This document shows positions 33,863 through 42,255 of a stretch of 64,000 nucleotides of DNA, piece after piece (the first letter of the stretch is position 1; each line of letters starts with the position of its first letter). Made by a program: the position numbers and the translations under genes. Source of the DNA: Mycolicibacterium aurum (GTDB lineage Bacteria > Actinomycetota > Actinomycetes > Mycobacteriales > Mycobacteriaceae); NCBI GenBank assembly GCA_900078775.1, contig LT549889.1, positions 5,766,001-5,830,000 on the forward strand. Reading direction: 5' to 3'. The notes under the pieces are model-generated. The model made no database searches. It had not been told where the DNA came from and saw only the letters and a program-made list of their open reading frames with translations.

Positions 33863-34777
33863 CTAGAAGTAGCGGGGGAAGCCGCTCCAGTCCGGGTCGC
33901 GCTTCTCCAGGAAGGCATCGCGGCCCTCCACGGCCTCGTCGGTCATATAGGCCAAACGTGTTGCCTCACCGGCGTACACCTGCTGGCCGACCAGTCCGTC
34001 GTCGATCAGGTTGAAACCGAACTTGAGCATCCGGATGGCCTGTGGGGACTTGCCGTTGATCTCGGCGGCCCACTGCAGGCCGGCGGTCTCCAGCTCGGCG
34101 TGGTCGACGACCTCGTTCACCGCACCCATCTGGTACATGGTCTGCGCGTCGTAGGTCCGGCCCAGGAAGAAGATCTCGCGGGCGAACTTCTGCCCGGTCT
34201 GCCGGGCCAGGTAGGCGCTGCCGAAGCCGCCGTCGAAGCTGCCCACATCGGCGTCGGTCTGCTTGAACCGAGCGTGCTCGCGGCTGGCCAGGGTCAGGTC
34301 GCAGGTGACGTGCAGGCTGTGCCCACCACCGGCGGCCCAGCCGTTGACCAGGCAGATCACCACCTTGGGCATGAACCGGATGAGCCGCTGCACCTCCAGG
34401 ATGTGCAGCCGGCCGGCGCGGGCCGGATCGACCGTCTCGGCCGTCTCGCCCTCGGCGTACTGGTAGCCGGTACGCCCCCGGATGCGCTGATCGCCGCCCG
34501 AGCAGAACGCCCAGCCGCCGTCCTTGGCCGACGGGCCGTTGCCGGTCAGCAGGATGACACCGACATCGGGGGACATCCGGGCGTGGTCGAGCACCCGGTA
34601 GAGCTCGTCGACGGTGTGCGGGCGGAATGCGTTGCGCACCTCGGGCCGGTCGAAGGCGATCCGGACGGTGGGCTGCGGCACCCCGTCGACGACGTGCCGA
34701 TGGTAGGTGATGTCGGTCAGCTCGAAGCCGGCGACGGGCTGCCAGCGGGACGGATCGAACGGGTTCTCGGTGCTCAC
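33863..34777 (-). CDS. menB: 1,4-dihydroxy-2-naphthoyl-CoA synthase MenB
   Basis: 304 aa crotonase-fold enzyme closing the naphthoate ring from o-succinylbenzoyl-CoA. Oxyanion-hole segments FCSGGDQRIRG and NGWAAGGGHSLHVTCDL, and TDADVGSFDGGFGSAYLAR, are specific to MenB. Start GTG 34777 (STENPFDPSRWQPV) agrees with mycobacterial MenB N termini. It heads a minus-strand run menB-SDR-FUSC. The divergent upstream gap has an 8-bp inverted repeat. Confidence 0.95.
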   Translation of the reverse strand: MSTENPFDPSRWQPVAGFELTDITYHRHVVDGVPQPTVRIAFDRPEVRNAFRPHTVDELYRVLDHARMSPDVGVILLTGNGPSAKDGGWAFCSGGDQRIRGRTGYQYAEGETAETVDPARAGRLHILEVQRLIRFMPKVVICLVNGWAAGGGHSLHVTCDLTLASREHARFKQTDADVGSFDGGFGSAYLARQTGQKFAREIFFLGRTYDAQTMYQMGAVNEVVDHAELETAGLQWAAEINGKSPQAIRMLKFGFNLIDDGLVGQQVYAGEATRLAYMTDEAVEGRDAFLEKRDPDWSGFPRYF

Positions 34778-34789
34778 GGAGTCGACTGT

Positions 34790-34810
34790 ATCGGCTGTGA
34801 TCCAGCCGAT
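34790..34810. promoter_or_regulatory. Inverted repeat in the menB/lipoprotein divergent gap
   Basis: ATCGGCTG - 5 bp - CAGCCGAT, a perfect 8-bp inverted repeat 12 bp upstream of the menB start codon. Could be an operator or a chance palindrome; no regulator gene is adjacent. Confidence 0.4.
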
Positions 34811-34879
34811 GATTGGACCGCACCGCTGCGGGGTACAAACCTCGGGACGATGCGTATGGGACGCACGAGGTAGGAGAGC

Positions 34880-35158
34880 ATGATGAAGCGGACGGCAAGT
34901 GTGTTGGCAGCGGGTATGGCGGTCGGAGCCGTGCTGGTCGGATGCTCGCCGTCGGTCACCGGTGGCGACACCAAGTGCGAGGACTTCATCGGCGCCGACG
35001 AGAAGACGCAGAACGAAGCGGTCTCCAAGATGCTCAAGGACGAGAAGGGCGCCGACGCGGCCCAGCTCGAGGTCACCGGCACCCGGTTGGCGGTGCAGAC
35101 CTGGTGTCAGACGGTCGGCACCCCGGAGGCCAAGATCAAGGAAGCCCCGCACCTGTAA
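34880..35158 (+). CDS. Small lipoprotein, HdeA-like pattern
   Basis: 92 aa. Lipobox VLVGC with lipidated Cys22. The mature part has two cysteines (TKCEDFIGAD and QTWCQTVG) about 45 residues apart on a helical protein, and the C-x-D-F ... Q-x-x-V-x-x-M-L pattern resembles HdeA-type acid-stress chaperones; this is a weak likeness. Start ATG 34880 or 34883, with AGGAGAGC upstream. The 3' end overlaps map by 23 bp, tail to tail. Confidence 0.7.
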   Translation: MMKRTASVLAAGMAVGAVLVGCSPSVTGGDTKCEDFIGADEKTQNEAVSKMLKDEKGADAAQLEVTGTRLAVQTWCQTVGTPEAKIKEAPHL

Positions 35159-35921
35159 GGGAGCGGGTCAGCACCCGGGCCGGGCCGTCGGTGATGGCGA
35201 TGGTGTGCTCGGAGTGCGCCGTGCGGGACCCGTCGGCCGACCGGATGGTCCAGCCGTCCCGGTCGTAGACGATCCGGTCGGTGCCCTGGGCGAACCAGGG
35301 TTCCAATGCCAGGGTCAGGCCGGGGCGCAGTGGCAGGCCGCGCCCGGCCCGGCCGCGGTTGGAGACGTGCGGGTCCTCGTGCATCGTGCGCCCGAGGCCG
35401 TGCCCGCCGAAGTCCGTGTTGACCGGGTAGCCGTACTCGTCGGCCACCGCACCGATGGCCGCGGAGATGTCACCCAGTCGGCCACCGGGCAGAGCGGCCG
35501 CGATCGCGGCCTCCAGCGCCCGCTCGGTCGCCTCGATGATCCGTCGGTCGGCCGGCCGGGGCGTGCCGACGATCAGGCTGCGTGCCGAGTCGGCCACCCA
35601 GCCGTCGATGGACACGGCGATGTCCATGCTCAGCAGGTCCCCGTCGCGCAGCGCGTAGTCATGCGGAAGGCCGTGCAGCACAGCATCGTTCACCGACAGG
35701 CAGATGACATTGCGAAAGGGTCCGCGGCCGAACGAGGGTGCGTAGTCCCAGTAGCAGGACACCGCACCGCGGTCCTCGATCAGCGCACGGGCGCGGTACT
35801 CCAGGTCGAGCAGATTGACTCCGACCGCGACGCGGGCCGCGAGGTCGTCGAGCAGTTCGGCGATGAACGCCCCGGTGGTGGCCATGGCGTCGATCTCCCG
35901 CGGCGTCTTGAGTTCCAGCAC
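35136..35921 (-). CDS. map: Type I methionine aminopeptidase
   Basis: 261 aa. Pita-bread fold metal ligands are all visible: Asp in MDIAVSIDG, Asp in ADSARS, His in GGHGLGRTMHEDP, Glu in LALEPWF and Glu in HSEHTIAI. It removes N-terminal Met. There is no SH3-like N-terminal extension. It is paired with a divergent XRE-type regulator and twin palindromic operators, so this copy is probably regulated rather than the constitutive housekeeping enzyme; inference. Confidence 0.93.
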   Translation of the reverse strand: MLELKTPREIDAMATTGAFIAELLDDLAARVAVGVNLLDLEYRARALIEDRGAVSCYWDYAPSFGRGPFRNVICLSVNDAVLHGLPHDYALRDGDLLSMDIAVSIDGWVADSARSLIVGTPRPADRRIIEATERALEAAIAAALPGGRLGDISAAIGAVADEYGYPVNTDFGGHGLGRTMHEDPHVSNRGRAGRGLPLRPGLTLALEPWFAQGTDRIVYDRDGWTIRSADGSRTAHSEHTIAITDGPARVLTRSLTGAGLP

Positions 35922-35940
35922 CCGGGTCTCCTCTCGTACC

Positions 35941-35954
35941 GGTATAGAAATACC
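35941..35954. promoter_or_regulatory. Twin operator, copy 1: GGTAT-N4-ATACC
   Basis: GGTATAGAAATACC, perfect 5-bp arms with a 4-bp AT-rich centre, 20 bp upstream of map. An identical-arm copy lies 31 bp away centre to centre. Confidence 0.7.
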
Positions 35955-35971
35955 AGGCTAGCTCAGATGTC

Positions 35972-35985
35972 GGTATTTTCATACC
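35972..35985. promoter_or_regulatory. Twin operator, copy 2: GGTAT-N4-ATACC
   Basis: GGTATTTTCATACC, 23 bp upstream of the XRE gene start. The spacing of 31 bp from copy 1, about three helical turns, puts both on the same DNA face, as expected for a cooperative dimer-of-dimers repressor. Confidence 0.7.
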
Positions 35986-36007
35986 GCCATGGCGTATTCT
36001 CGGGGGC

Positions 36008-36274
36008 ATGGTCCGTTCACCTCTGACCCCGCAACAACGCGCCGCCGGCCGACGCCTCGGGGCCTGTCTGCGGGAATGCCGGGGCGAGCGCCGCCCCGCC
36101 GAGGTGGCCGCCGCCGCCGGGATCTCCCCGGAGACGTTGCGCAAGATCGAGACGGGCCGGCTGGCCACCCCGGCCTTCGCGACGGTCGCCGCGCTGGCCG
36201 CGGTCCTCGGCATCGCCCTGGACGATCTGGCCCGGATCTGCCTGCCCGATCAGGACCTCACCCGCGCCGGATAG
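36008..36274 (+). CDS. XRE-family helix-turn-helix regulator
   Basis: 88 aa, almost all one XRE HTH domain: five helices with recognition region EVAAAAGISPETLRKIETG (about residues 30-48) and a helix around FATVAALAAVLGIALDDL. Likely a dimeric repressor binding the twin GGTAT-N4-ATACC sites between it and map, controlling both genes. It ends 2 bp before the stop of the convergent HAD gene. Confidence 0.87.
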   Translation: MVRSPLTPQQRAAGRRLGACLRECRGERRPAEVAAAAGISPETLRKIETGRLATPAFATVAALAAVLGIALDDLARICLPDQDLTRAG

Positions 36275-36276
36275 CT

Positions 36277-36951
36277 CTACAGCCGGATGCCGTGCGTCCG
36301 CACGGCCGTGCGCAGCCCGTCCGGACGTTGCGCCGTGGGTACCGGATCCACCAGTGCGAAGGCGCAACCCAGCGCGCGGGCCCCGCCGTCGGCCTCCTCG
36401 CTGTCGCCGATCATCAACGCGTCGGCGGCCTCGACACCCAACCGCGTCAGCGCGGTCCGGAAGATCGCCGGATCCGGTTTCACCGCACCGACTTCGAATG
36501 ACAGCACGTACTCGTCGACGCCCGCGCCGGCGGCCGCCAGCGCCGGTCGCAGATCGAAGGCGATATTGGACACCACCGCGGTCTTGAGGCCCGCGGCGCG
36601 CAGGCCGTTGAGGGTGTCCACGGTATCGGGATACGGCGTCCACGACGCGGGATCGATCAACTTGGGGTACAGCGCCGCGGCATCCTCGCCGGTCAGCCCG
36701 GACTCGCGCAGCACATGCAGATAGGCCTCCCGGTGCAGATGCGGCTGCAGATCCCGGTTCGCCCAATTATGTTGCTGCTCTTCCGACATCGGCACGGAAT
36801 TACCGGTCGGCGCGGTCACCCGGCGCATCAGCTCGGCCTGCACGTGGCCCTCCACCTCCCGCTCGTCGACGGTGATGCCGGCGAACCAGCTGTCGTCCTC
36901 CTCCAGCCGGAACAGCGTGCCGGAGAAGTCGAAGAGCACTGCGCGGATCAC
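36277..36951 (-). CDS. HAD-superfamily hydrolase
   Basis: 224 aa. HAD motif I reads FDFSGTLF: nucleophile Asp8, but Ser where phosphatases usually have the general-acid Asp. Motif II AVVSNIAF, motif III Lys in GAVKPDPAIF, and motif IV GDSEEADGGAR are intact. The D-x-S form suggests a non-phosphatase or altered HAD activity. It lies 12 bp downstream of the Eis-like gene. Substrate unknown. Confidence 0.8.
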   Translation of the reverse strand: MIRAVLFDFSGTLFRLEEDDSWFAGITVDEREVEGHVQAELMRRVTAPTGNSVPMSEEQQHNWANRDLQPHLHREAYLHVLRESGLTGEDAAALYPKLIDPASWTPYPDTVDTLNGLRAAGLKTAVVSNIAFDLRPALAAAGAGVDEYVLSFEVGAVKPDPAIFRTALTRLGVEAADALMIGDSEEADGGARALGCAFALVDPVPTAQRPDGLRTAVRTHGIRL

Positions 36952-36963
36952 GGATCGTCCTCT

Positions 36964-38202
36964 CTAGAAATGGTCGGGGATGGCCGGGGCGACCGGCCAG
37001 CCGAAGGCCGCGGACGCCCGGTGCGCCGCACCGGGGCTGAGCTCGCCGACCAAACCGGCGGTGACCAGTCCGGCCAGGCTGACCCCGCCCAGGAAGACCG
37101 CGCCCAGATCCCGCGCGGTGATCGCGAGATCTGCTGGTGCGGTGGTCTTCTCGCATTGGGCCCGGTCGGTGTCGGCGTGCAGCCGGTACCGGCCGGTGTT
37201 CCACGGGCAGAACTCGTCCCGCACATCGAGCACGATGTCGACGCCGCAGGCGTAGCGGCGCAGCGCGAGCGCGCGGTCCACCTCGACCAACCGGACGAAG
37301 ACACCGTCGTGCAGTTGGCATTGCAGTGCCCGCTGGTCGGCCATCAGGTAGCGCAGCGGCTCGTCGATCGCGGCCCCGTCGAACCGGATGGTGCGCACCA
37401 GGTCGATCTCCAGCAGGAAGCGCCAAAGCCGGGCGTAGCCACGAGGATTGGTGGCGCGCACCTCCTCGACGTGCAGTTCGGCGTTGGGACCGGTGCCCGA
37501 CCAGGACGATTTGGGCCGGTAGATGGCGTAGCCGCTGGGGCTGCCGTCGGGCTCGTGGTGCAGGACGAACCGGAGCCGGCCGCTGTCCTTGCGGCGCTGC
37601 TCGTTGTCGTAGACCAGGTCGTCCCACCACGGCCCGGACCGGGCCATCCGGCCGGGCAACCCGGGCAGCACCTCGTCGAAGATCGCCGGCGCATGGGTCA
37701 GCAGCGTCCTCGCGTCGGTCTCGGTCACGGTGCCGGACCCCAGATCCACCTCCGGCCGGAACCCCAGATCACGCACCTGCCCGGACAGCACGGCGTGCTG
37801 GCTGGCCAGTCCGTAACCGAAACGGCCGTAGATCATCGCCTCCGAGGCGAACAGCATGGCCAGCGATTCGTCCGCGCGGTCCCGCACGGTGTCGAGTTGA
37901 TGGCGCATCATCTGGGTCAGCAGGCCCCGGCGACGGTGCGCGGGGGACACCGTCACCGAGGTGACCGCGGCGACCGGGACCAGCTGCCCGCCCGGCAGAC
38001 ATACCTGCTTGCCGAAGTCACCCGCGGTGGCCGCCCACCGGGTGCCGTCGTGGAATCCGAACAACCGGTCCAGGTCGGTGAACTTGCGGGCCAACTCGAG
38101 CTCGTCGGGTTGCGGATCCTCCAGGAACACCGAATACAGCGCGGCGGTGAAGGCGGCGTGATCGTCATCGTCGCGGACGGTGCGCAGAGTCAGGGCAGCC
38201 AC
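36964..38202 (-). CDS. Eis-like GNAT N-acetyltransferase
   Basis: 412 aa, the three-part Eis layout. An N-terminal GNAT domain has the acetyl-CoA loop SVTVSPAHRRRGLLTQM. A second atypical GNAT domain follows, then an SCP2-like C-terminal domain with the free carboxyl end PAIPDHF. Eis proteins acetylate amines, including aminoglycosides at several positions and host proteins; whether this homologue does so is not shown by sequence. Start ATG 38202. It is the first intact gene after the truncated sigma fragment. Confidence 0.87.
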   Translation of the reverse strand: MAALTLRTVRDDDDHAAFTAALYSVFLEDPQPDELELARKFTDLDRLFGFHDGTRWAATAGDFGKQVCLPGGQLVPVAAVTSVTVSPAHRRRGLLTQMMRHQLDTVRDRADESLAMLFASEAMIYGRFGYGLASQHAVLSGQVRDLGFRPEVDLGSGTVTETDARTLLTHAPAIFDEVLPGLPGRMARSGPWWDDLVYDNEQRRKDSGRLRFVLHHEPDGSPSGYAIYRPKSSWSGTGPNAELHVEEVRATNPRGYARLWRFLLEIDLVRTIRFDGAAIDEPLRYLMADQRALQCQLHDGVFVRLVEVDRALALRRYACGVDIVLDVRDEFCPWNTGRYRLHADTDRAQCEKTTAPADLAITARDLGAVFLGGVSLAGLVTAGLVGELSPGAAHRASAAFGWPVAPAIPDHF

Positions 38203-38212
38203 ATATCCATGT

Positions 38213-38680
38213 CTACCGTGTCGCGGCGGACGCGCGCGCGGCGAACCGCGATGCCTGGAACTCCATCAGTGCCACCAACGCGTGCACCTCCGGTTCGTCC
38301 GGCGTCGGCGACTGCAGGACCCGGCCCAGACGCAGTGCCTCACTGCACAATTCGTCGGGTATCCAGCGCCGGCCGGCCGATGCCGAGTAGCCCTCGTTGT
38401 AGATCAGGTAGATCAGGTAGATCACCGACAGCACCGCCGACAACCGGGATGCGAACTCGTCCCGGGCGGGCACCTCGAAGGCGGCCCCGGCAAGGGTTTT
38501 CTTGGCCCGGGTGATCCGGGCCGCCACGGTGGCCTTCGAGGTCAGGAATGCGCGGGCGATTTCGTCGACGGTCAGCCCGCCGACCACCCGCAGGGTGAGC
38601 GCGATCTGGGATTCCCGCGACAGCGACGGATGCGCGGCGATGAACGCCAGTCGCAGCACATCGTCGTCGATGCGGGTCCC
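38213..38680 (-). pseudogene. ECF42-type sigma factor, C-terminal fragment
   Basis: Carries the sigma-4 region of ECF42-like factors (IDDDVLRLAFIAAHPSLS, TLRVVGGLTVDEIARAFL, VAARITRAKKTLA) and the start of the DUF6596 helical domain (YNEGYSASAGRRW). It lacks sigma-2, which sits 3.7 kb away at 42406-42702 on the same strand. It ends early (RFAARASAATR) and lacks most of the long C-terminal helical domain, so both ends are truncated. Upstream of about 38680 the frame runs into unrelated sequence. A 9-bp tandem duplication gives YLIYLIYN at 38399-38424. Confidence 0.82.
38399..38424. repeat. Tandem 9-bp repeat inside the sigma fragment
   Basis: GTAGATCAG, GTAGATCAG, GTAGATCA in a row. It gives an in-frame three-residue duplication (YLI) on the minus strand compared with the single VIYLI/F copy I expect in the family. 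Confidence 0.7.
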
Positions 38681-38689
38681 AGGGGAGTT

Positions 38690-39235
38690 CAGTCTGCTAA
38701 CAGCGCCCAAAACGTTCGGGAGGTTGATTATGGGTCTACCTGCTACGCAGCATCGTTCTGTCGGACGCGGCACTGTATGTTCTGCGGTACCAGCGCCGGT
38801 CCACCAGAGTCGGTCGGGCACAAAATTGTGGTATCCCCGAGACACAGATGGACTATGCGTCAGGACCACTTGAGCCCGCGTAACGCGATCGGCTATCTCA
38901 GCCGAAGTTGTCCGCAATGCTGGGGGAGCACGGTACTCGTCGTCGTGGGTCTCTCTGCGTCCTCACTTCGACGAAGCCGTAAAGCAGCAGATCAAAGCCA
39001 TATCGGGACCGAGCGACGACAGTAGCCTGGCGGACTTGTCGGGGGCGGATGGGACGGTATCACCATGACCACACGCGAAGCGACACGCCGAGGCGTCGGC
39101 AGCGGTAATGCCGTGCTTCGTAGTCCTCGTGCCAGACACTATTTCAATGTCCGTCCCTGTCAGGATCGATTTTCGTGCAGAGTCAACAAAGTCGGTGCAA
39201 GAGCATGTTTCGATGATTGCCCTGGTGCCTCGGCA
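38690..39235. other. Non-coding left part of the insert
   Basis: About 550 bp with no recognisable gene. An imperfect palindrome (CCCAAAACGTTCGGG) lies at about 38707-38721. An open frame from ATG 39065 runs in phase into the HD gene, but its first 57 residues (SRARHYFN-like, Cys-rich) resemble no HD family N terminus. The promoter of the HD operon is presumably here. Confidence 0.4.
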
Positions 39236-41239
39236 ATGAGCACCCCCCGAATTGACGATCCGCGCGCTGTGGCGAAGGTCGTGCGCGATCCCGTGCACAA
39301 CTACGTGACAATTAGAGCGGAGCTACTGCCACTCGTTAATCACCCATTCGTCCAACGGCTACGTCGGATTTCGCAGACGTCGTTCTCGTCGGTTGTCTAT
39401 CCAGCGATGACAGGTCGGCGGTTCGAGCATTCACTCGGAGCTATGCATTTGGCTGCGCGCGCATGGCGAACAGCTTGGGCAAATTCGACGAACCGGACGC
39501 GTAATGAGTTCCGCCGCGATGTGAGGGAGTTTCTTAAACCTTTCGCCAACGACCATACTACGGTGGGCGGACAACATCTGAGAACGATCGCTTCGGACCA
39601 ATCGACGGATGAAGAATTTGCTTCAAGTCTGGAATTGGGTATCGCGGCTGCTGCATTACTTCACGATGTTGGCCATCCGCCCTATTCCCATGCCTTAGAG
39701 GCTTGGTACGAATATAATTTCGAATGGATAGTTAGCGAGTTGGACCGTACGAGCCGCGACGAGCTGGTCGCATTTCGGGACTCGCTTACCGGGCGCGAAA
39801 TTCACGAAGTTATTGGACTGCTTTTGGTCGAGCATATTGAAGAGTCGGTGCGTGCGTACCTGCCTTGGGAGGTGGTCTCTGCGATCCTGTGGGATGGCGT
39901 AAAGGTTAGAGCCGACGCCGACACTGCTGACCGTGACAAGCCCGGAATGAGGACATGGGTTTCGTGCCTGCACGAGCTAATCGCTGGCGAGGTGGATGTC
40001 GATAGACTTGATTATCTTGTCCGTGATGCTCGTAACTCCGGCACAGAATTTGGTTCTTTTGACATCGAGCGATTATTGCAATCGGTTGAGCTGCATAAGC
40101 TGGACGCTCCTGCCGGCGATGAAGAAGGTAAAGACCCATGGCCGACAGAAGGCTGGCACGTAGGCTTTGGTGTTCGCGCAACGTCAGCACTGGAATCTTT
40201 CGTAAATCAGCGATTTCAGTACTATCGGTGGGTGGTCTACCACCATCACGTAATTGCGGCGAATCGCATGCTGAATCTCTGTCTACACTACCTGCAGCGC
40301 GCGAGCGGAATAATCGATATCGAAGGGCGATTGGACTCTTCGAAGGGGGGCGGTAAAAAGTTCAACTACTTCGGGCTATCTTCCGGCATCCAAGCGACAG
40401 TGAAACGCAACCGCTCAGTCGCGCACACTGATGATGGGACAGTCTTAGAGTGGATCAAAGACGGTCTTGCCGATCACCGGTACGAAAGTGACGATCGGGA
40501 CGCCGCGGATCAGCCGATTACGCGGTTTGTTGCGCTTGCCGATGCAGTCCTCCATCGAGCGCCCAACTGGGTACCGGTGTGGAAAACAGACGGGGACTAT
40601 CACACTCTGAGTGAGACATTGTTCAAACCGCTCAAGATGGCTTTTAACAACGCTCGACTCAAGTTCGACTTGTGGAAATCTAAGAATGACGGTGAGCTAG
40701 TGCAAATCGCTGAAAGGCGTTTTTCGGCGATTGCTCAGTTGATTGAGCCGCTTCAATTTCCGGCTGACTTGCCCGTACCACGGACGTCTGTGCCGTATGT
40801 GCCTGGAGGGGCAGTTCCTTTCATGAACAAGATTGCCGAAGTTCTGCTATCCACTGATGAGGCGCTCGGCAACTTCAGGTTTCGGCGGGAGCTCGAAGCG
40901 GCAGGCCTGTTTGGGACTATCGCAGGTGAGATAGAAGGTCAGGACAATGGATTTTGGGTCTTTGCCTTCAACAGAGTCGTTCCATGGAAGCTTGGCGATG
41001 GTGCGGCAAAAGTATTCAAAGGGCGTCGGTTCGTACCTCTTAGTGAGGAGAGTGGATACGCGCTGCATTGGCTAGAGGGTGCCGAGGCCGAACGCGCGCA
41101 GTTTCACGCTTATTTTGTTTCTCCAAATCGAAATAGCTTCACTGCCGATGAGATGTTAAATATAAGGGAGACCTTCCGCAGGACATATCCAAAGTTTATA
41201 TACAACGCGATGTTGCAGACGTTTCAGATTCCGGGCTGA
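39236..41239 (+). CDS. SAMHD1/dGTPase-like HD-domain phosphohydrolase
   Basis: 667 aa from ATG 39236. The N-terminal 400 residues are an HD-domain phosphohydrolase of the SAMHD1/YdhJ (COG1078) kind. VVRDPVHNYVTI and FVQRLRRISQTS precede the metal site H65 (RFEHSLGAMHLA), H143-D144 (LLHDVGHPPYSH) and D256 (VDVDRLDYLVRD), all intact. Such enzymes cut triphosphate from dNTPs or hydrolyse other nucleotides; bacterial ones can limit phage growth. The C-terminal 270 residues match nothing I know. GC is far below the host genes. It forms an operon with the small gene 13 bp downstream. Confidence 0.85.
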   Translation: MSTPRIDDPRAVAKVVRDPVHNYVTIRAELLPLVNHPFVQRLRRISQTSFSSVVYPAMTGRRFEHSLGAMHLAARAWRTAWANSTNRTRNEFRRDVREFLKPFANDHTTVGGQHLRTIASDQSTDEEFASSLELGIAAAALLHDVGHPPYSHALEAWYEYNFEWIVSELDRTSRDELVAFRDSLTGREIHEVIGLLLVEHIEESVRAYLPWEVVSAILWDGVKVRADADTADRDKPGMRTWVSCLHELIAGEVDVDRLDYLVRDARNSGTEFGSFDIERLLQSVELHKLDAPAGDEEGKDPWPTEGWHVGFGVRATSALESFVNQRFQYYRWVVYHHHVIAANRMLNLCLHYLQRASGIIDIEGRLDSSKGGGKKFNYFGLSSGIQATVKRNRSVAHTDDGTVLEWIKDGLADHRYESDDRDAADQPITRFVALADAVLHRAPNWVPVWKTDGDYHTLSETLFKPLKMAFNNARLKFDLWKSKNDGELVQIAERRFSAIAQLIEPLQFPADLPVPRTSVPYVPGGAVPFMNKIAEVLLSTDEALGNFRFRRELEAAGLFGTIAGEIEGQDNGFWVFAFNRVVPWKLGDGAAKVFKGRRFVPLSEESGYALHWLEGAEAERAQFHAYFVSPNRNSFTADEMLNIRETFRRTYPKFIYNAMLQTFQIPG

Positions 41240-41252
41240 GGAGGAGATTTGA

Positions 41253-41600
41253 ATGGCAAAATTAGCGGGCAAGTACATTGGTCGTGGGGGTGACGGAGGG
41301 AGCGACATGTATGGGACCTTCCAGGTCTTGCCAGACGATTACTTACCCCTAGAAGTGGAGGAATCGGCGAAGTTTGTAGACCCATATACGGAAATGCAAG
41401 CCGCAGTGTATGCGCATATTGCGTCTAATCCTGGCCGCGATGTCCATATGGATGAACTTGTCGAGGTCGGCTCTAAAATGGATCGAAATGATGTTCGGAA
41501 TTTGGTTTTTGGGGCGGCCATCGCGCTTAGGAACCTTGAACTTGTGGAGTTTAACCGGTCAACATTGATCGCCCGAATGCGAGGCAAAGCGGCGTCTTAA
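41253..41600 (+). CDS. Small protein, winged-helix-like, partner of the HD gene
   Basis: 115 aa. Strong Shine-Dalgarno (GAGGAGGAG) and 13 bp from the HD stop, so co-transcribed. A Gly-rich start (YIGRGGDGGSDMYG) precedes a region resembling a winged helix (AAVYAHIASNPGRDVHMDEL, then VRNLVFGAAIALRNLELVEF). It could bind DNA, RNA or its partner. I do not recognise the family. The base composition matches the HD gene, so they arrived together. Confidence 0.72.
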   Translation: MAKLAGKYIGRGGDGGSDMYGTFQVLPDDYLPLEVEESAKFVDPYTEMQAAVYAHIASNPGRDVHMDELVEVGSKMDRNDVRNLVFGAAIALRNLELVEFNRSTLIARMRGKAAS

Positions 41601-42255
41601 AAGGGCGTCGCGGTTCGCTGAAGAGGCGACTGTTTTGCGTAAAGCGGGGTTCCGTTCGGCCGGTTGAGTTGCCATTTACATTTGCCATGTTGGAGCAGTC
41701 CCTTTCGTCGAATATGGTTCTTGGGTGCCGGCACGAGATCGTCCGTTGGACTGCGCCATCGGTGAAGTGCTGCACCTCCAGCGATGGCGAACTCAAGTTC
41801 GACATGGCAACCTCGCCAGATCCCGCACTTGAAAATCAGGTGCCATTTAGCTGAATATGGTTTACACAACCTCACCACTTTCTTCGAGGGTGTCGCCGCC
41901 CAAGCGATTTCGCCTTCCGAGATTGGGTGGTCCAGAGTGATGATAGCGACGCGGTCCTTCTTTGAATACGGCCATATTGTCCCGAGAGGAACGCTATCGC
42001 CGGTCTTGGCGCTATCCTCTAACACCCGGGTGGCGAGGCTCGCGATCTTGGCTAGCGCGACAACCTCTACTTACTCAATCTTGGCCAGCATGCTTTCTGG
42101 CGACAATATTTGGTCAGCAATGCCGCAGTCCGCGATCTCATTACGCCTCGACACCAGCTCTTTAAGCCCGGCGTCGAGTTTATCGGCGATCGCCATACGG
42201 GTCGCGCCGGAGAGGTCGGTCCACTTCGCAACGCCGTCTGAGGCAGCAACTCCGG
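41597..42255 (-). pseudogene. Decayed gene with in-frame stop, HEPN-like motif
   Basis: A continuous minus-strand frame from about 42255 to the TAA at 41597, broken by one in-frame TAA at 42073-42071. Before the stop: ATRMAIADKLDAGLKELV then SRRNEIADCG, similar to the R-N-x-I-A-H core of HEPN domains but with Asp for His. After it: LAKIASLATRVLEDS and further protein-like sequence (GTIWPYSKKDRVAIITLDH). Codon use matches the island, not the host. The start is lost where the frame meets the transposase scrap. The HEPN assignment rests on a short motif. Confidence 0.4.

Noticed and set aside
39065..39235. Earlier start for the HD protein at ATG 39065
   Set aside because: The extra 57 residues are Arg/Cys-rich, resemble no HD family N terminus, and homology begins just after ATG 39236; kept only as an alternative.
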